Source: Pseudomonadota bacterium (lineage in GTDB: Bacteria; Pseudomonadota; Gammaproteobacteria; Steroidobacterales; Woeseiaceae). Taken from it: a stretch of DNA of 64,000 nucleotides. The stretch's first letter is position 1. The number at the start of each line of letters is the position of its first letter. The DNA lies in assembly GCA_022567295.1 (NCBI GenBank), contig JADFHE010000005.1, positions 1 through 64,000 of the forward strand, given 5' to 3'. Below the pieces are notes generated by a model, which saw only the letters and a list, made by a program, of their open reading frames with translations, was not told where the DNA came from and made no database searches. This document shows positions 46,850 through 56,146 of the stretch, piece by piece. The position numbers and the translations under genes are program-made.

Positions 46850-48802
46850 ATGAATCTGTACGTCGTTTTGTCCGTACTGCTGATTTTCAGCGCCGCCTGC
46901 TACTTAATGCTGGGCGTACGGCTAATCGCAATCAAACGCGAGATGGGCAGTATGCCGATCGGTGTGCTGTTCGTTGTCATCAGTATTTGGGTAATGGGCG
47001 GTGCGATCGAGTTGCTGTCCAGCACCTTCGCCGTTTTTACGATTGGGCGTACGGCTCACTTCATCGGTTCTGCATTGGTACCCGTCGTTGCGTATGTCTG
47101 TTTTCGTGAGTACACAGGATCAGAAACGCCGCTCCGGACCGTCATCATAATGCTGGTCATCCCGACCGCATCGATCATGCTTGCAGCGACAAACACTCAA
47201 CATGAAATAATGTGGTTTCTGCCGATTGCGAACGAGGCGGGTGAATTTCTGACGCGCCCTAATCGTTGGGGACCGTGGTTCCTGCTGGTCCATTTGCCCT
47301 ACAGTTACGCGGTATTCGGTGCGGCGATGTTGACCCTGATCGCGCACAGTTCTGCCGTTGTGCAAGCCCAGAGACGCGGCCTTTTTCTACTTGTTGCTGC
47401 CTGCATCGCACCATTGACGGCGACGCTGGCATACGACATGGGGTTCGGCTCGAACACCATCTCCTATGTACCCATCGTCTTTACGGCGATGTTGCCGATT
47501 TACGCGTGGTTGATTCTCGGCGAGCAGATTATCGAATTCACGCCGCTGGCTTACGAGACGGTATTTCAGAATATGCAGGACCCGGTCGTCGTCATCGACG
47601 ACAACTGTCGGGTGATCGGCCTGAATCACACGGCTGAAAGCATGCTGTCCATCTCAGAATCGGACGCTCTGCGCGAGCCTCTAGAGAAACTGTTCGGTGA
47701 TGACTCGCCGGAGGTATTCGAGGTGCTGGAAACGGGTCGGCCGCAAAAAATGATGACGACCACGGGCCGTTTTTTGCACGTGCAGGTATCAGATATCGCG
47801 ACCCACCGATCGTTGGGACGTGGCGGGAAAGTATTGATGTTCCGCGATGTGAGTGACGTTGAGAAAGCGCAGTCAGAAGTTCGCAAGAGCGAGAAGTTGT
47901 TGCGTACCCTCATTAATCACTCGGTGAACGGCATTATCCGCTTTCGATGGGTGCTCACAGAGGACGGCGGTAGGAAATTAAGAAGCATCTTCGCCAATAC
48001 GGCCGCGGCGCGATTTCTGGGTGCAGATGCGGACGACATGGTTGACCGCCCGGCAAGCGAGATCATCATTCTGGCCACCTGCGGAATGGATGATGACATC
48101 GCGGCGGATGTGCTCCGGAAATTTGAAGATGCTGTGAGCAAAGGCATTCGCCTCGATATCGAAGTACGGCATCGCCGCAACAGCGCCGGTCGCTGGCTGC
48201 GAATGATATGCGAACCAATGGGTGATGATGTTGCCATGACTTTTGTGGACATAACTGACGGAAAAGCCAAAGAGCGTAAGATGGAATCGATCGCAACATC
48301 CGATCCGCTAACCGGCGTTTTGAACCGTCGCGGATTTGAACGTAAAGCTTCTCGCCGATTGGCGGAGAGTGCCGATGACGCGACGGGGGCACTATTGTTT
48401 ATTGATCTTAACGACTTTAAGCAGATCAATGACAAGTACGGTCACGAAATTGGCGACCAGCTGCTGACCATCGCATCGGAACGCCTGCGAAAAAGTCTGC
48501 GTTCATGCGACATCATCGGCCGGCCCGGCGGCGACGAATTTGTCGCATTGGTGCCTGACGTTGATGCTGACGTTGCCGATAAGCTGGCCAAGCGATTGAC
48601 CAGCGCGCTCGAAGAGCCGTACCTGATTGGTCGCGAAAAATTGCAGTGCGCCGCAAGTATCGGTCTGGCACTGTATCCGAAGAACGCCAATACCTTGACT
48701 GGGCTGTTGCGCGAGGCGGATCAGGCGATGTACCGTGCGAAGGATCGATGTCGCAGAGCGTCTGACATTGGCGGCGAGAATCTATTGGAAAAGGCCGTCT
48801 AA
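46850..48802 (+). CDS. Membrane diguanylate cyclase: 7TM sensor, PAS domains, GGDEF
   Basis: Makes cyclic di-GMP. The N-terminal 230 residues form about seven membrane helices similar to the histidine-kinase 7TM sensor domain. Two PAS-like regions follow, one from DPVVVIDDNCRVIGLN (about 245) and another from LINHSVNGIIRFRW (about 355). The GGDEF domain begins at TSDPLTGVLNRRGFE; the active loop is intact (GGDEF at 560-564), and an inhibitory RxxD site (RSCD) lies five residues before it. ATG 46850 has a GGAG ribosome site. 650 residues; signal unknown. Transcribed alone. Confidence 0.92.
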   Translation: MNLYVVLSVLLIFSAACYLMLGVRLIAIKREMGSMPIGVLFVVISIWVMGGAIELLSSTFAVFTIGRTAHFIGSALVPVVAYVCFREYTGSETPLRTVIIMLVIPTASIMLAATNTQHEIMWFLPIANEAGEFLTRPNRWGPWFLLVHLPYSYAVFGAAMLTLIAHSSAVVQAQRRGLFLLVAACIAPLTATLAYDMGFGSNTISYVPIVFTAMLPIYAWLILGEQIIEFTPLAYETVFQNMQDPVVVIDDNCRVIGLNHTAESMLSISESDALREPLEKLFGDDSPEVFEVLETGRPQKMMTTTGRFLHVQVSDIATHRSLGRGGKVLMFRDVSDVEKAQSEVRKSEKLLRTLINHSVNGIIRFRWVLTEDGGRKLRSIFANTAAARFLGADADDMVDRPASEIIILATCGMDDDIAADVLRKFEDAVSKGIRLDIEVRHRRNSAGRWLRMICEPMGDDVAMTFVDITDGKAKERKMESIATSDPLTGVLNRRGFERKASRRLAESADDATGALLFIDLNDFKQINDKYGHEIGDQLLTIASERLRKSLRSCDIIGRPGGDEFVALVPDVDADVADKLAKRLTSALEEPYLIGREKLQCAASIGLALYPKNANTLTGLLREADQAMYRAKDRCRRASDIGGENLLEKAV

Positions 48803-48880
48803 AAGCACTGCACCACGAATCGTTGAAATAAATACTGCCTGCTCGGGGTCCATTAGTGAAACCCGTTGGAGTATCAGGAC

Positions 48881-49558
48881 ATGAACCTTCGTTCGATTTC
48901 TCACGTTCTGTTCGTCGCGCTGATGAGCATGAGCCTCTTTTGCAGTGTTGCCATTAAAACCGGCCATGCCGATGTGCCGGTCGCCGAGTCGGCAGACCTG
49001 ATCAACCCGCTCGGAGCAGGGGATAATGCCCCGCGTTTCGTCGTCGAAACCGTCGCCGGCGAACCATTTGACTTCAACCCGCAGGAGTTGCAGCGACCGG
49101 TCGTATTGCTGGCGTTTCGCGGCGGTTGGTGTCCCTTCTGCAACGCGTACCTTTCGGAAATGCGCCATGTAATTCCCGAGATCAGGGAAATGGGTCTCGA
49201 TGTATTGTTCTTGAGCGGCGACCGCGCTGAAATGCTTTTCAGCAGCCTCACCTGGGAGACGCAGGCGGACATTGCCGAGCTGGATTACACCATACTATCG
49301 GACGCCGACGCGCAGGCTGCGATTGCGCTTGGTATTGCGTTCAGGGCATCGGGGAGGACCATCAGTCGCCGTAGAGAAAAGGGACAGGACATTAGCGAGT
49401 CATCGATGTTGAAACACGGAGTACTGCCCGTGCCAGCGGTTTTCGCGATTGATCAGAGCGGCATCATCCGCTTTGCTTACACAAATGCCGATTACAGGAT
49501 TCGGTTGCCCGCCAACGATCTCCTGGCGGCTGCTCGCGAGATTGCTGCTGCAGATTGA
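48881..49558 (+). CDS. Exported peroxiredoxin/thioredoxin-fold protein
   Basis: 225 residues from ATG 48881, with a signal peptide ending near GHADVP. The AhpC/TSA-like fold carries FRGGWCPFCNAYL, a CxxC redox pair at the peroxidatic position, followed by LFLSGDRAEML. The C-terminal half has VPAVFAIDQSGIIRFAY. It probably reduces peroxides or disulfides in the periplasm; no dedicated reductant is encoded next to it. Confidence 0.82.
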   Translation: MNLRSISHVLFVALMSMSLFCSVAIKTGHADVPVAESADLINPLGAGDNAPRFVVETVAGEPFDFNPQELQRPVVLLAFRGGWCPFCNAYLSEMRHVIPEIREMGLDVLFLSGDRAEMLFSSLTWETQADIAELDYTILSDADAQAAIALGIAFRASGRTISRRREKGQDISESSMLKHGVLPVPAVFAIDQSGIIRFAYTNADYRIRLPANDLLAAAREIAAAD

Positions 49559-49609
49559 GCTCGGCTAATGATAGTCTTCGTGCACCGACCCCCGCGCACG
49601 GAGAACCCG

Positions 49610-49888
49610 ATGGTTACAGCGATTGTCCTGATTAAAGCCGAGACCAATCGAATTCCAGAACTTGCCAATCGGATAGCCGCGACTTCCGGCGTATCCGAGG
49701 TGTTTTCTGTGGCTGGCCGCTACGATCTCGTCGCCATTGTCCGGGTTGCCAAGAACGACGATCTCGCAGACGTGATCAGCGACAAGATGCGACATCTGGA
49801 TGGCATCGTTGAGACCGAAACGATGATCGCGTTCAGAGCGTATTCAAAACAGGATCTGGAAGCTGGCTTCGAACTCGGATTGGACTAG
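49610..49888 (+). CDS. Stand-alone Lrp/AsnC ligand-binding (RAM) domain protein
   Basis: 92 residues from ATG 49610, with GGAG 8 nt upstream. The sequence (VTAIVLIKAETNRIPELA, GVSEVFSVAGRYDLVAIVRV, VETETMIAFRAYSK) corresponds to the RAM effector-binding domain of Lrp/AsnC regulators. No helix-turn-helix is present and none is encoded upstream in frame. Such proteins may bind amino acids as oligomers. Its stop overlaps the cytochrome b561 GTG start. Confidence 0.87.
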   Translation: MVTAIVLIKAETNRIPELANRIAATSGVSEVFSVAGRYDLVAIVRVAKNDDLADVISDKMRHLDGIVETETMIAFRAYSKQDLEAGFELGLD

Positions 49889-50436
49889 TGGGACTCGGGA
49901 ACACAAGCACAGAATTCGGCGCCTTGGCCAAGACACTGCATTGGCTGGTTGCCATCGGCATTTTCGCGCTGCTTTACCTTGGCCTCCAACAATCGGGCAT
50001 GGAGCGTGGCGACGAGCGGTCCGGTATCCGCTTCATACACGCGTCGATAGCGACCATCATCCTGATGTTGATGACGATCAGAATCGTTTGGCGAATCATG
50101 CACGACGTTCCCAGCCACCCGGATGGAATGGCAGCGTGGCAGCGCATGACCTCAACCGTCGTTCACTGGGGCCTGTACGCCGCAATATTCATGCAACTGC
50201 TGGCGGGGGCGATGATCAGGGGCACGGCTGGCAGCGGACTGCCTGTATTCGGGCTGATCGAAATCCCTATCCCCGTTGCGGAGAGCCGCGAGAGTCACGA
50301 ATGGTGGGAAGAGATACATGAATTCACCTGGAAGCCTATTGCGGCGCTTATAACTCTGCATATCCTCGGTGCACTGTATAACCATTTTATTCTGAAGAAC
50401 AACATCGTTCGTCGTATGACGGTCGGCGTTAAGTAA
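49888..50436 (+). CDS. Cytochrome b561-family membrane protein
   Basis: 182 residues from GTG 49888, overlapping the preceding stop as TAGTG. Four membrane helices carry candidate heme histidines in LHWLVAIGIF, FIHASIATII, VVHWGLYAAI and TLHILGALYN. Family members move electrons from quinol or superoxide. Coupled genetically with the RAM-domain gene; thiolase follows 3 nt later. Confidence 0.9.
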   Translation: MGLGNTSTEFGALAKTLHWLVAIGIFALLYLGLQQSGMERGDERSGIRFIHASIATIILMLMTIRIVWRIMHDVPSHPDGMAAWQRMTSTVVHWGLYAAIFMQLLAGAMIRGTAGSGLPVFGLIEIPIPVAESRESHEWWEEIHEFTWKPIAALITLHILGALYNHFILKNNIVRRMTVGVK

Positions 50437-50439
50437 GCG

Positions 50440-51645
50440 ATGCCGGCCGCATTTATCTGCGATGCGGTACGCACACCGATCGGACGATACGGCGGATCGC
50501 TGGCGTCGATCCGTACCGATGATCTTGGTGCTATCCCGATCGCCGCCCTGTTACAACGCAACGCCACCCTCGACGCTAATGCCATTGATGACCTGGTCTA
50601 CGGCTGCGCTAATCAGGCCGGTGAGGACAATCGAAACGTCGCACGTATGTCCGGCTTGCTGGCCGGGTTGCCCGTAGGAGTTCCGGGGGCTACGATCAAT
50701 CGGCTGTGCGGTTCTGGTATGAATGCGATCGGAAACGTCGCCGACGGTATCAAAGCGGGTGGCATTCAGCTCGCAATAGCCGGCGGCGTGGAGTCGATGT
50801 CGCGCGCACCGTTTGTGCTCGCGAAGCAATCCGCGGCGTTCGGTCGCAATACGGAACTTTATGACACGACACTCGGCTGGCGCTTTATCAACAAAAAGCT
50901 CGAAGAGCTGTACGGCGTCGATTCGATGGCCGAAACTGCGGAAAATGTCGCTGACGAATTTGGCGTCTCGCGTGAAGATCAGGATGCCCTGGCGTTGCGC
51001 AGTCAGCATCGTGCCGAGGCGGCGGCAAGGTCCGGCGTATTCGGCGACGAAATTGTAGCGGTAACCGTGCCGCAACGCCGTGGCGAGCCGTTCGTTTTCG
51101 ACACCGACGAGCATCCACGTGCTGGATCAGACATTGAAGGGCTGGCGAAACTGCGTCCTATCGTTCGCGAGGACGGAACGATCACGGCGGGCAACGCGTC
51201 CGGGATCAACGATGGTGCGTGCGCTGTTCTGATTGCGAGCGAAGCAGCGGCGAAAACGCAGGGCCTGGAACCGCTCGCACGCGTCGCCGGCTGGGCAGTC
51301 GCAGGCGTCGAGCCCCGGATTATGGGGCTCGGCCCCGCCCCTGCATCGCAGAAAGTCTTGCAGCTATGCGGCATGTCCATCGATCAGATGGATGTCATTG
51401 AACTCAACGAGGCTTTTGCGGCACAAGGACTTGCTACGCTGCGGCAGCTCGGTGTTGCTGACGATGCGGAACATGTCAATCCGAACGGGGGTGCTATTGC
51501 GCTTGGACACCCGCTTGGCATGTCAGGCGCAAGATTGGTCGTGACAGCGGCCTATCAATTGCGGCGCACCGAGGGTCGTTTCGCGTTGTGCACGATGTGC
51601 ATTGGAGTCGGTCAGGGCATTGCCATGATTATTGAGCGCGTCTGA
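50440..51645 (+). CDS. Acyl-CoA thiolase, similar to 3-oxoadipyl-CoA thiolase
   Basis: Thiolytic cleavage of a 3-oxoacyl-CoA. 401 residues with the catalytic nucleophile region [40 protein letters not shown] and [10 protein letters not shown]. Details such as [10 protein letters not shown] and [14 protein letters not shown] resemble PcaF/PaaJ-type enzymes, but no aromatic-ring pathway gene is present here, so acetyl-CoA acetyltransferase remains possible. Overlaps the nitroreductase ATG. Confidence 0.88.
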   Translation: MPAAFICDAVRTPIGRYGGSLASIRTDDLGAIPIAALLQRNATLDANAIDDLVYGCANQAGEDNRNVARMSGLLAGLPVGVPGATINRLCGSGMNAIGNVADGIKAGGIQLAIAGGVESMSRAPFVLAKQSAAFGRNTELYDTTLGWRFINKKLEELYGVDSMAETAENVADEFGVSREDQDALALRSQHRAEAAARSGVFGDEIVAVTVPQRRGEPFVFDTDEHPRAGSDIEGLAKLRPIVREDGTITAGNASGINDGACAVLIASEAAAKTQGLEPLARVAGWAVAGVEPRIMGLGPAPASQKVLQLCGMSIDQMDVIELNEAFAAQGLATLRQLGVADDAEHVNPNGGAIALGHPLGMSGARLVVTAAYQLRRTEGRFALCTMCIGVGQGIAMIIERV

Positions 51646-52229
51646 TGACAACCAAGACGTCGAGTTACGAAACACAAGAATTGCGCGAATTTGCCGAGGT
51701 GTTGCGCGGTCGGCGAACGATTGAGCTTTTTCTTCAGACGCCCGTGCCGGACGCATTGCTGAAAGAAGCGATTGAAGCGGCAACTTGGGCGCCGAATCAC
51801 CATGTCACTCAACCCTGGCATTTCTATCTGCTAGGCGATGAGACTGTCGAGCGCTGCCTCGATCTCTGCGAGGATATCGTCACGACGAAGAAAGGCGAGA
51901 AGGCCGGAAAATTCAAGCGACAGAGGTGGTCGGAGAAGCCGGGCTGGCTGGTCGTAACTTGCCGGAAATCGCAAGATGAGTTGTTGCAGCGCGAAGATTA
52001 CGCGGCATGTTGCGCGGCCGTGCAGACCTTGATGCTGTATCTCTGGAAGGCGGGCGTCGGTTGCAAATGGACGACCGGCGACATTACCCGCGACGCTCAT
52101 TTCAGCGAGATAGTCGGATTCGACGAAAAAGAGGTGATTGTCGTAACTTTGATGTGGTACGGCTACCCTAAGCTAATTCCGGCGCAATCGCGGAAGAACA
52201 TTACTGAAGTACTAAGCAAGACGGTCTAG
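51645..52229 (+). CDS. Nitroreductase-family flavoprotein
   Basis: 194 residues, FMN-dependent NAD(P)H oxidoreductase fold. Features: LRGRRTIELFLQTPVPDALL with the FMN-phosphate arginines, EAATWAPNHHVTQPWHFY, and AVQTLMLYLWKAGVGCKWTTG. Substrate cannot be told. It overlaps the thiolase gene by one base at its start and the convergent MFS gene by 4 nt at its end. Confidence 0.9.
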   Translation: MTTKTSSYETQELREFAEVLRGRRTIELFLQTPVPDALLKEAIEAATWAPNHHVTQPWHFYLLGDETVERCLDLCEDIVTTKKGEKAGKFKRQRWSEKPGWLVVTCRKSQDELLQREDYAACCAAVQTLMLYLWKAGVGCKWTTGDITRDAHFSEIVGFDEKEVIVVTLMWYGYPKLIPAQSRKNITEVLSKTV

Positions 52230-53452
52230 TCTCGAGCGAGCTCATCGGGATGATGCACTAACGGTCCCGGAACGAGCAGCGGTCGCAGCAGATAGACGCC
52301 CGCCGTTATCGCGCCGGTCGCGGCCATGATGACGGTCGCGTTGCGCACCGTACCGTCATAAATCAATGCGCCGAGTACAGCACCGGAGGCAGCCGCAATA
52401 TTTTGCGACGTGCCGATAATCGACGATGCAACGCCCGCGATTTTCGGTAACGGATCAAGGGCCAGCACGGTCGTGTTCGACATGAGTATTGCGATAGTGA
52501 ACATGTACAGGCAGACGCAACTCCACAGCCACCAAAACGGGGCGTCATCGAGCCACGCAATAACGATCATTTGCGCGCTCGCTGTGAAGATCAACAGAAC
52601 GCCGAGTTGGATGAGCTGCATTATGTCCAGGCGAGCAACGAGCCAGCGGTTGGCGGCCGACCCCGCAAGGATCGAAAGTCCTGCGCAGGCGAAAATAAAT
52701 CCGTATTGCGTGATCGTGAAGCCGTACATTTCAACGGCCAGCGCTGCAGACACTGCGATGATGGACATATAACCAGCGGGCGGCAGGATCAGTAATAGCA
52801 ATCCGAACACACTTTGGCGATGCGAGAAGAATTCCCGGAAGCTCGAAACCAGCTGGCGCAGCGGGTGCTGAGACGCATTCGGAACATGCGTTTCTACGAG
52901 GTTGGTGCGAATAGCGAACAACAGCCCGAAACCGCAGGCGGCTATTACGATGAATGGCGCGCGCCAGTCCCAGCGCGCAAGCAGCAGCGCGCCGATACTC
53001 GGTGCAATGACGGGTGCGACCGTAAAGATCATTGTCATTAACGACATCAATCGAGCCGCGTCCTTGCCGCTCGAGATATCGCGGACTACGGCTCGCGAAA
53101 TGACGATCGCAGATGCTGCACCGGTGCCCTGCACGAAGCGCGCCGCAAGTAGCAACCCCATGTCGTTGACAGTTGCGGCGACACAGGCTGCGATGACAAA
53201 CAGCCCCATGCCCGCATAAAGGGCCGGCAGGCGACCAAATCGATCCGATGCGAGGCCAGCGGGGATTTGTCCTAACGACATCCCGAACATGAATACACCG
53301 ACGATTTGTTGACCGTGCGACAGAGTGGTTCCGAGTGCATCGACCATCGCCGGTATCGCGGGCAAACTGAGGTCCACTGTCAATGCCGCAACGGCTGTTA
53401 GCAGGCCGAGCGTTACTATGAAACTTCGGGATTTGGCAAGGTGTGCGTTCAA
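52226..53452 (-). CDS. MFS transporter, Bcr/CflA family
   Basis: Twelve-helix drug/metabolite proton antiporter type. I propose TTG 53452, which gives NAHLAKSRSFIVTLGLLTAVAALTVDLSLPAIPAM at the N-terminus and 408 residues, the normal size; GTG codons at 53491 and 53503 are alternatives and the open frame extends into hutI. Family motifs: DLSLPAIPAM, GQIPAGLASDRFGRLPALYAG, and RFVQGTGAASAIVISRAVVRDI. It is 22 nt downstream of hutI, with a long inverted repeat just before the proposed start, so expression with hut genes is likely but its substrate (a histidine metabolite or an unrelated compound) is not known. Confidence 0.88.
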   Translation of the reverse strand: MNAHLAKSRSFIVTLGLLTAVAALTVDLSLPAIPAMVDALGTTLSHGQQIVGVFMFGMSLGQIPAGLASDRFGRLPALYAGMGLFVIAACVAATVNDMGLLLAARFVQGTGAASAIVISRAVVRDISSGKDAARLMSLMTMIFTVAPVIAPSIGALLLARWDWRAPFIVIAACGFGLLFAIRTNLVETHVPNASQHPLRQLVSSFREFFSHRQSVFGLLLLILPPAGYMSIIAVSAALAVEMYGFTITQYGFIFACAGLSILAGSAANRWLVARLDIMQLIQLGVLLIFTASAQMIVIAWLDDAPFWWLWSCVCLYMFTIAILMSNTTVLALDPLPKIAGVASSIIGTSQNIAAASGAVLGALIYDGTVRNATVIMAATGAITAGVYLLRPLLVPGPLVHHPDELARD

Positions 53453-53459
53453 GGGCGGC

Positions 53460-53492
53460 AGTGGTCCAACAATATTAACTTGTTGGACCACT
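53460..53492. promoter_or_regulatory. 13-bp perfect inverted repeat at the hutI/MFS junction
   Basis: Arms of 13 bp (AGTGGTCCAACAA and its exact reverse complement TTGTTGGACCACT) flank a 7-nt loop that contains the hutI stop codon. In the minus-strand mRNA the hairpin ends 7 nt before the proposed MFS TTG. There is no following U-run, so a classical terminator is unlikely; an operator or a translation-controlling hairpin fits better. Confidence 0.65.
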
Positions 53493-54704
53493 AGTCTGCC
53501 CACTTGCAATGGTTTCCGCCAGTTGCGGCGTGCCTGTCCAGTAAGCAAGCTCGCGCGGATGGCTAATGTCCCACACTGCAATGTCGGCGCGCTTGCCAAC
53601 CTCCAGTGTGCCGCGGTCGTCGAGCAGGCCAAGGGCGCGGGCCGCCTCGCGTGTAGCCCCCGCCAGGCATTCCTCGGGCGTCAGCCGGAACAAGCGGCTG
53701 GCCAGCATCATTGCCGTACGCAATGAACAGATTGGCGAAGTCCCCGGGTTGCAGTCAGTTGCCACTGCTATCGGCACGCCGCTCGTGCGAAGGCTGGCGA
53801 TGGGCGGCAACTGTGTTTCTGCGAGCGTCAGGAAAGCACCCGGGAGCAAAACCGCAACGCACCCCGCCTCCGAAAGGGCTCTGACTCCTTTCGGGGAGGT
53901 GTACTCGAGATGGTCCGCCGACAATGCGCCGAAACGCGCGGCCAGTTCGGCGCCACCACCGTCACTGAGCTGGTCGGCGTGCAGTCTGACGGGCAGCCCC
54001 ATTTGTGTCGCCTTATCAAATAGCTGCTCTATCTGTGCAGAACTGAATGCTATGGATTCGCAATAGGCATCGACGGTATCAGCGAGTTTTCGCTCGACAA
54101 CCAGCGGCAGGATTTGGTCGCAAATGAAATCGATATAGCCGTTGGCGTCGCCCTCGAATTCGGGCGGAACTGTGTGCGCGGCGAGTAAAGCGGTACGAAC
54201 GTCAACACATGACTCATCCCCGAGCCTGCGTGCGACTTCGAGCATGCGAATCTCAGTGTCGATATCCAGGCCGTACCCCGACTTAATCTCAACCGTCGCA
54301 ACGCCTTCGTTCGCCAACGCATTGATGCGTGGCAGGGCGGCGTCAAACAGTTCGTCCGCCGACGCATCTCGCGTCGCTCTTACTGTCGACATGATGCCGT
54401 CACCGGACAATGCGATGTCCTCGTAACTGCTACCACGCAAACGTTGCTCGAATTCTGCCGCCCGGTCGCCGCCGAATACAAGATGCGTATGACAGTCAAT
54501 AAGTGCTGGTGTGAGCCAGCGGCCGCCCATGGCGCGTTCTTCCCTCGCACGATGGGCGGGCAGTTCGGACGCCTCGCCGATCCAGGCAATACGGCCATTG
54601 CTGACGGCAATTGCGGCGCGCTCTCCGACGACGCCATAGTCCGGCGTCTCGCCCCGCATTGTTGCAATGCGGGCATCTGTCAGCAGCAAGTCCCAGTCCG
54701 ACAT
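53475..54704 (-). CDS. hutI: Imidazolonepropionase
   Basis: Opens 4-imidazolone-5-propionate to N-formimidoyl-L-glutamate, third step of histidine degradation. ATG 54704 (SDWDLLLTDARIATM) with GGA 8 nt upstream gives 409 residues, matching family size; ATGs at 54728 and 54752 are also in frame. Metal-binding amidohydrolase motifs: LIDCHTHLVFGGDRAAEFEQRL, IKSGYGLD, VRLHADQLSD and ATDCNPGTSP. Transcribed away from hutF, sharing the HutC-type operator region. The last codons lie in the inverted repeat. Confidence 0.96.
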   Translation of the reverse strand: MSDWDLLLTDARIATMRGETPDYGVVGERAAIAVSNGRIAWIGEASELPAHRAREERAMGGRWLTPALIDCHTHLVFGGDRAAEFEQRLRGSSYEDIALSGDGIMSTVRATRDASADELFDAALPRINALANEGVATVEIKSGYGLDIDTEIRMLEVARRLGDESCVDVRTALLAAHTVPPEFEGDANGYIDFICDQILPLVVERKLADTVDAYCESIAFSSAQIEQLFDKATQMGLPVRLHADQLSDGGGAELAARFGALSADHLEYTSPKGVRALSEAGCVAVLLPGAFLTLAETQLPPIASLRTSGVPIAVATDCNPGTSPICSLRTAMMLASRLFRLTPEECLAGATREAARALGLLDDRGTLEVGKRADIAVWDISHPRELAYWTGTPQLAETIASGQTSGPTS

Positions 54705-54761
54705 TCGATATTCCAGCTTTGGTCCCATGGCAGTTGCAACCGAAGTTAGCATGGTCTAGCC

Positions 54762-54771
54762 TGTATATACA
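54762..54771. promoter_or_regulatory. Putative HutC operator
   Basis: TGTATATACA, a perfect 10-bp palindrome in the hutI-hutF divergent region, 16 nt before the hutF ATG. It matches the core reported for HutC-type (GntR subfamily) repressors in pseudomonads as I recall it, and hutC is encoded in the same locus. Placement suggests repression of both arms, relieved by urocanate. Confidence 0.72.
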
Positions 54772-54787
54772 ACTTGGCGGGAGCGAC

Positions 54788-56146
54788 ATGACAACGGTAT
54801 TCGCGAAGAAAGCGCTATTGGCTTCTGGCTGGGCTGACGACGTGCGGCTTGAGGTCGCTGAAGGACAGATATCTGCTCTGCAGATCGATGCCTCCGCGGC
54901 GCCCGACGACGCACAAGTCGGCTACATAATTCCCGGGCTCTGTAATGCTCATAGCCACGCATTTCAACGCGCGCTGGCCGGTCACACCGAACAGCGCTCG
55001 CCAGCGGGCCGTGATAATTTCTGGACCTGGCGAGAGCGCATGTATGAGTTGGCCGGTCGAGTCGACGCAGACGCGTTGACCGCTATCGCACGGCAAGCCT
55101 ATTGCGAGATGCTCTGCAGCGGTTACACCTCGGTCGCCGAGTTTCATTATCTGCACCGCGATCCCAGGGCCCCGGATGCCGTGGATACGATGTTTGGGGC
55201 GATCTTGACTGCTGCGGCCGAGAGTGGAATCCGGCTGACTTACGTTCCGGTGCACTACGAGCGTGCCGGATTCGATGATGCACAGGCGTTGCCGCATCAG
55301 CGGAGTTTCACGCTGTCGCTCGACGAATTCATAAAACACCATGAGCGTGCCGCGCCGGCCAGCAGTTCTGTCGTCAATATTGGAATCGGGGCGCACAGTC
55401 TGCGTGCGGTCTCTAAGGAATCGCTGCAGGCGATAGCGCAGGTGGCGAACGACTCGCTGGTGCCTATGCACCTGCACATCGCCGAACAACTGCGCGAAGT
55501 CGATCAGTGTCTGGCGGCGTACGACCGGCGACCTGTGCGCTGGTTGCTTGAAAATTTCGATGTGTCCAGCAACTGGTGCCTCGTGCATGCAACGCACATG
55601 GACGATGAAGAAGTTGCAGCACTGGCCTCTTCGGGCGCCGTTGTTGCCCTGTGTCCGAGTACTGAGGCAAACCTCGGTGACGGCCTTTTCCCACTGCATG
55701 ATTTTCTGACGCATGGCGGGCGAATCGCGATCGGCTCTGACAGCCATGTATCGATCAATCCCTTTGAGGAGCTGCGCTGGCTCGAATACGGGCAGCGCCT
55801 GGCGTCGCAGACGCGCAACGTGGTGTCATTGCGTGACAGTCACGTTGGCAGCGAACTGTTCCTGCGGGCACTCGAAGGCGGTGCGGCAGCCAGTGGTCAG
55901 GAGACATCCGGCATCGAGGTCGGTGCTGTTGCGGACTTTGTCGTGCTCAGCGACGATGACCCGATGTTCGCCGGACACGGTGACGATTCGCGGCTCGACG
56001 CACTGGTTTTTTCCGGATACCCGTTGCCCGTAGAACGCGTCATGGTCGACGGCACATGGTGTGTTATTGATGCAGTGCACGTTCGGCGCGACCAGGTGCG
56101 TAGCGCGTATTCCGAGGCGATTGCGAAATTAGGGACGGCGAAATGA
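54788..56146 (+). CDS. hutF: Formimidoylglutamate deiminase
   Basis: Converts N-formimidoyl-L-glutamate to N-formyl-L-glutamate and ammonia, the two-step branch used with HutG deformylase. ATG 54788 has a GGGAG ribosome site; the longer open frame runs antisense to hutI. Motifs: IIPGLCNAHSHAFQRALAGHTE with zinc histidines, NFWTWRERMYELA, MHLHIAEQ, CLVHATHMD and AIGSDSHVSINPFEELR. 452 residues. Its stop overlaps hutC by ATGA. Confidence 0.96.
   Translation: MTTVFAKKALLASGWADDVRLEVAEGQISALQIDASAAPDDAQVGYIIPGLCNAHSHAFQRALAGHTEQRSPAGRDNFWTWRERMYELAGRVDADALTAIARQAYCEMLCSGYTSVAEFHYLHRDPRAPDAVDTMFGAILTAAAESGIRLTYVPVHYERAGFDDAQALPHQRSFTLSLDEFIKHHERAAPASSSVVNIGIGAHSLRAVSKESLQAIAQVANDSLVPMHLHIAEQLREVDQCLAAYDRRPVRWLLENFDVSSNWCLVHATHMDDEEVAALASSGAVVALCPSTEANLGDGLFPLHDFLTHGGRIAIGSDSHVSINPFEELRWLEYGQRLASQTRNVVSLRDSHVGSELFLRALEGGAAASGQETSGIEVGAVADFVVLSDDDPMFAGHGDDSRLDALVFSGYPLPVERVMVDGTWCVIDAVHVRRDQVRSAYSEAIAKLGTAK

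Noticed and set aside
54815-55747. Minus-strand open frame (310 codons) in hutF
   Set aside because: Antisense shadow of hutF; no start signal and no motif.
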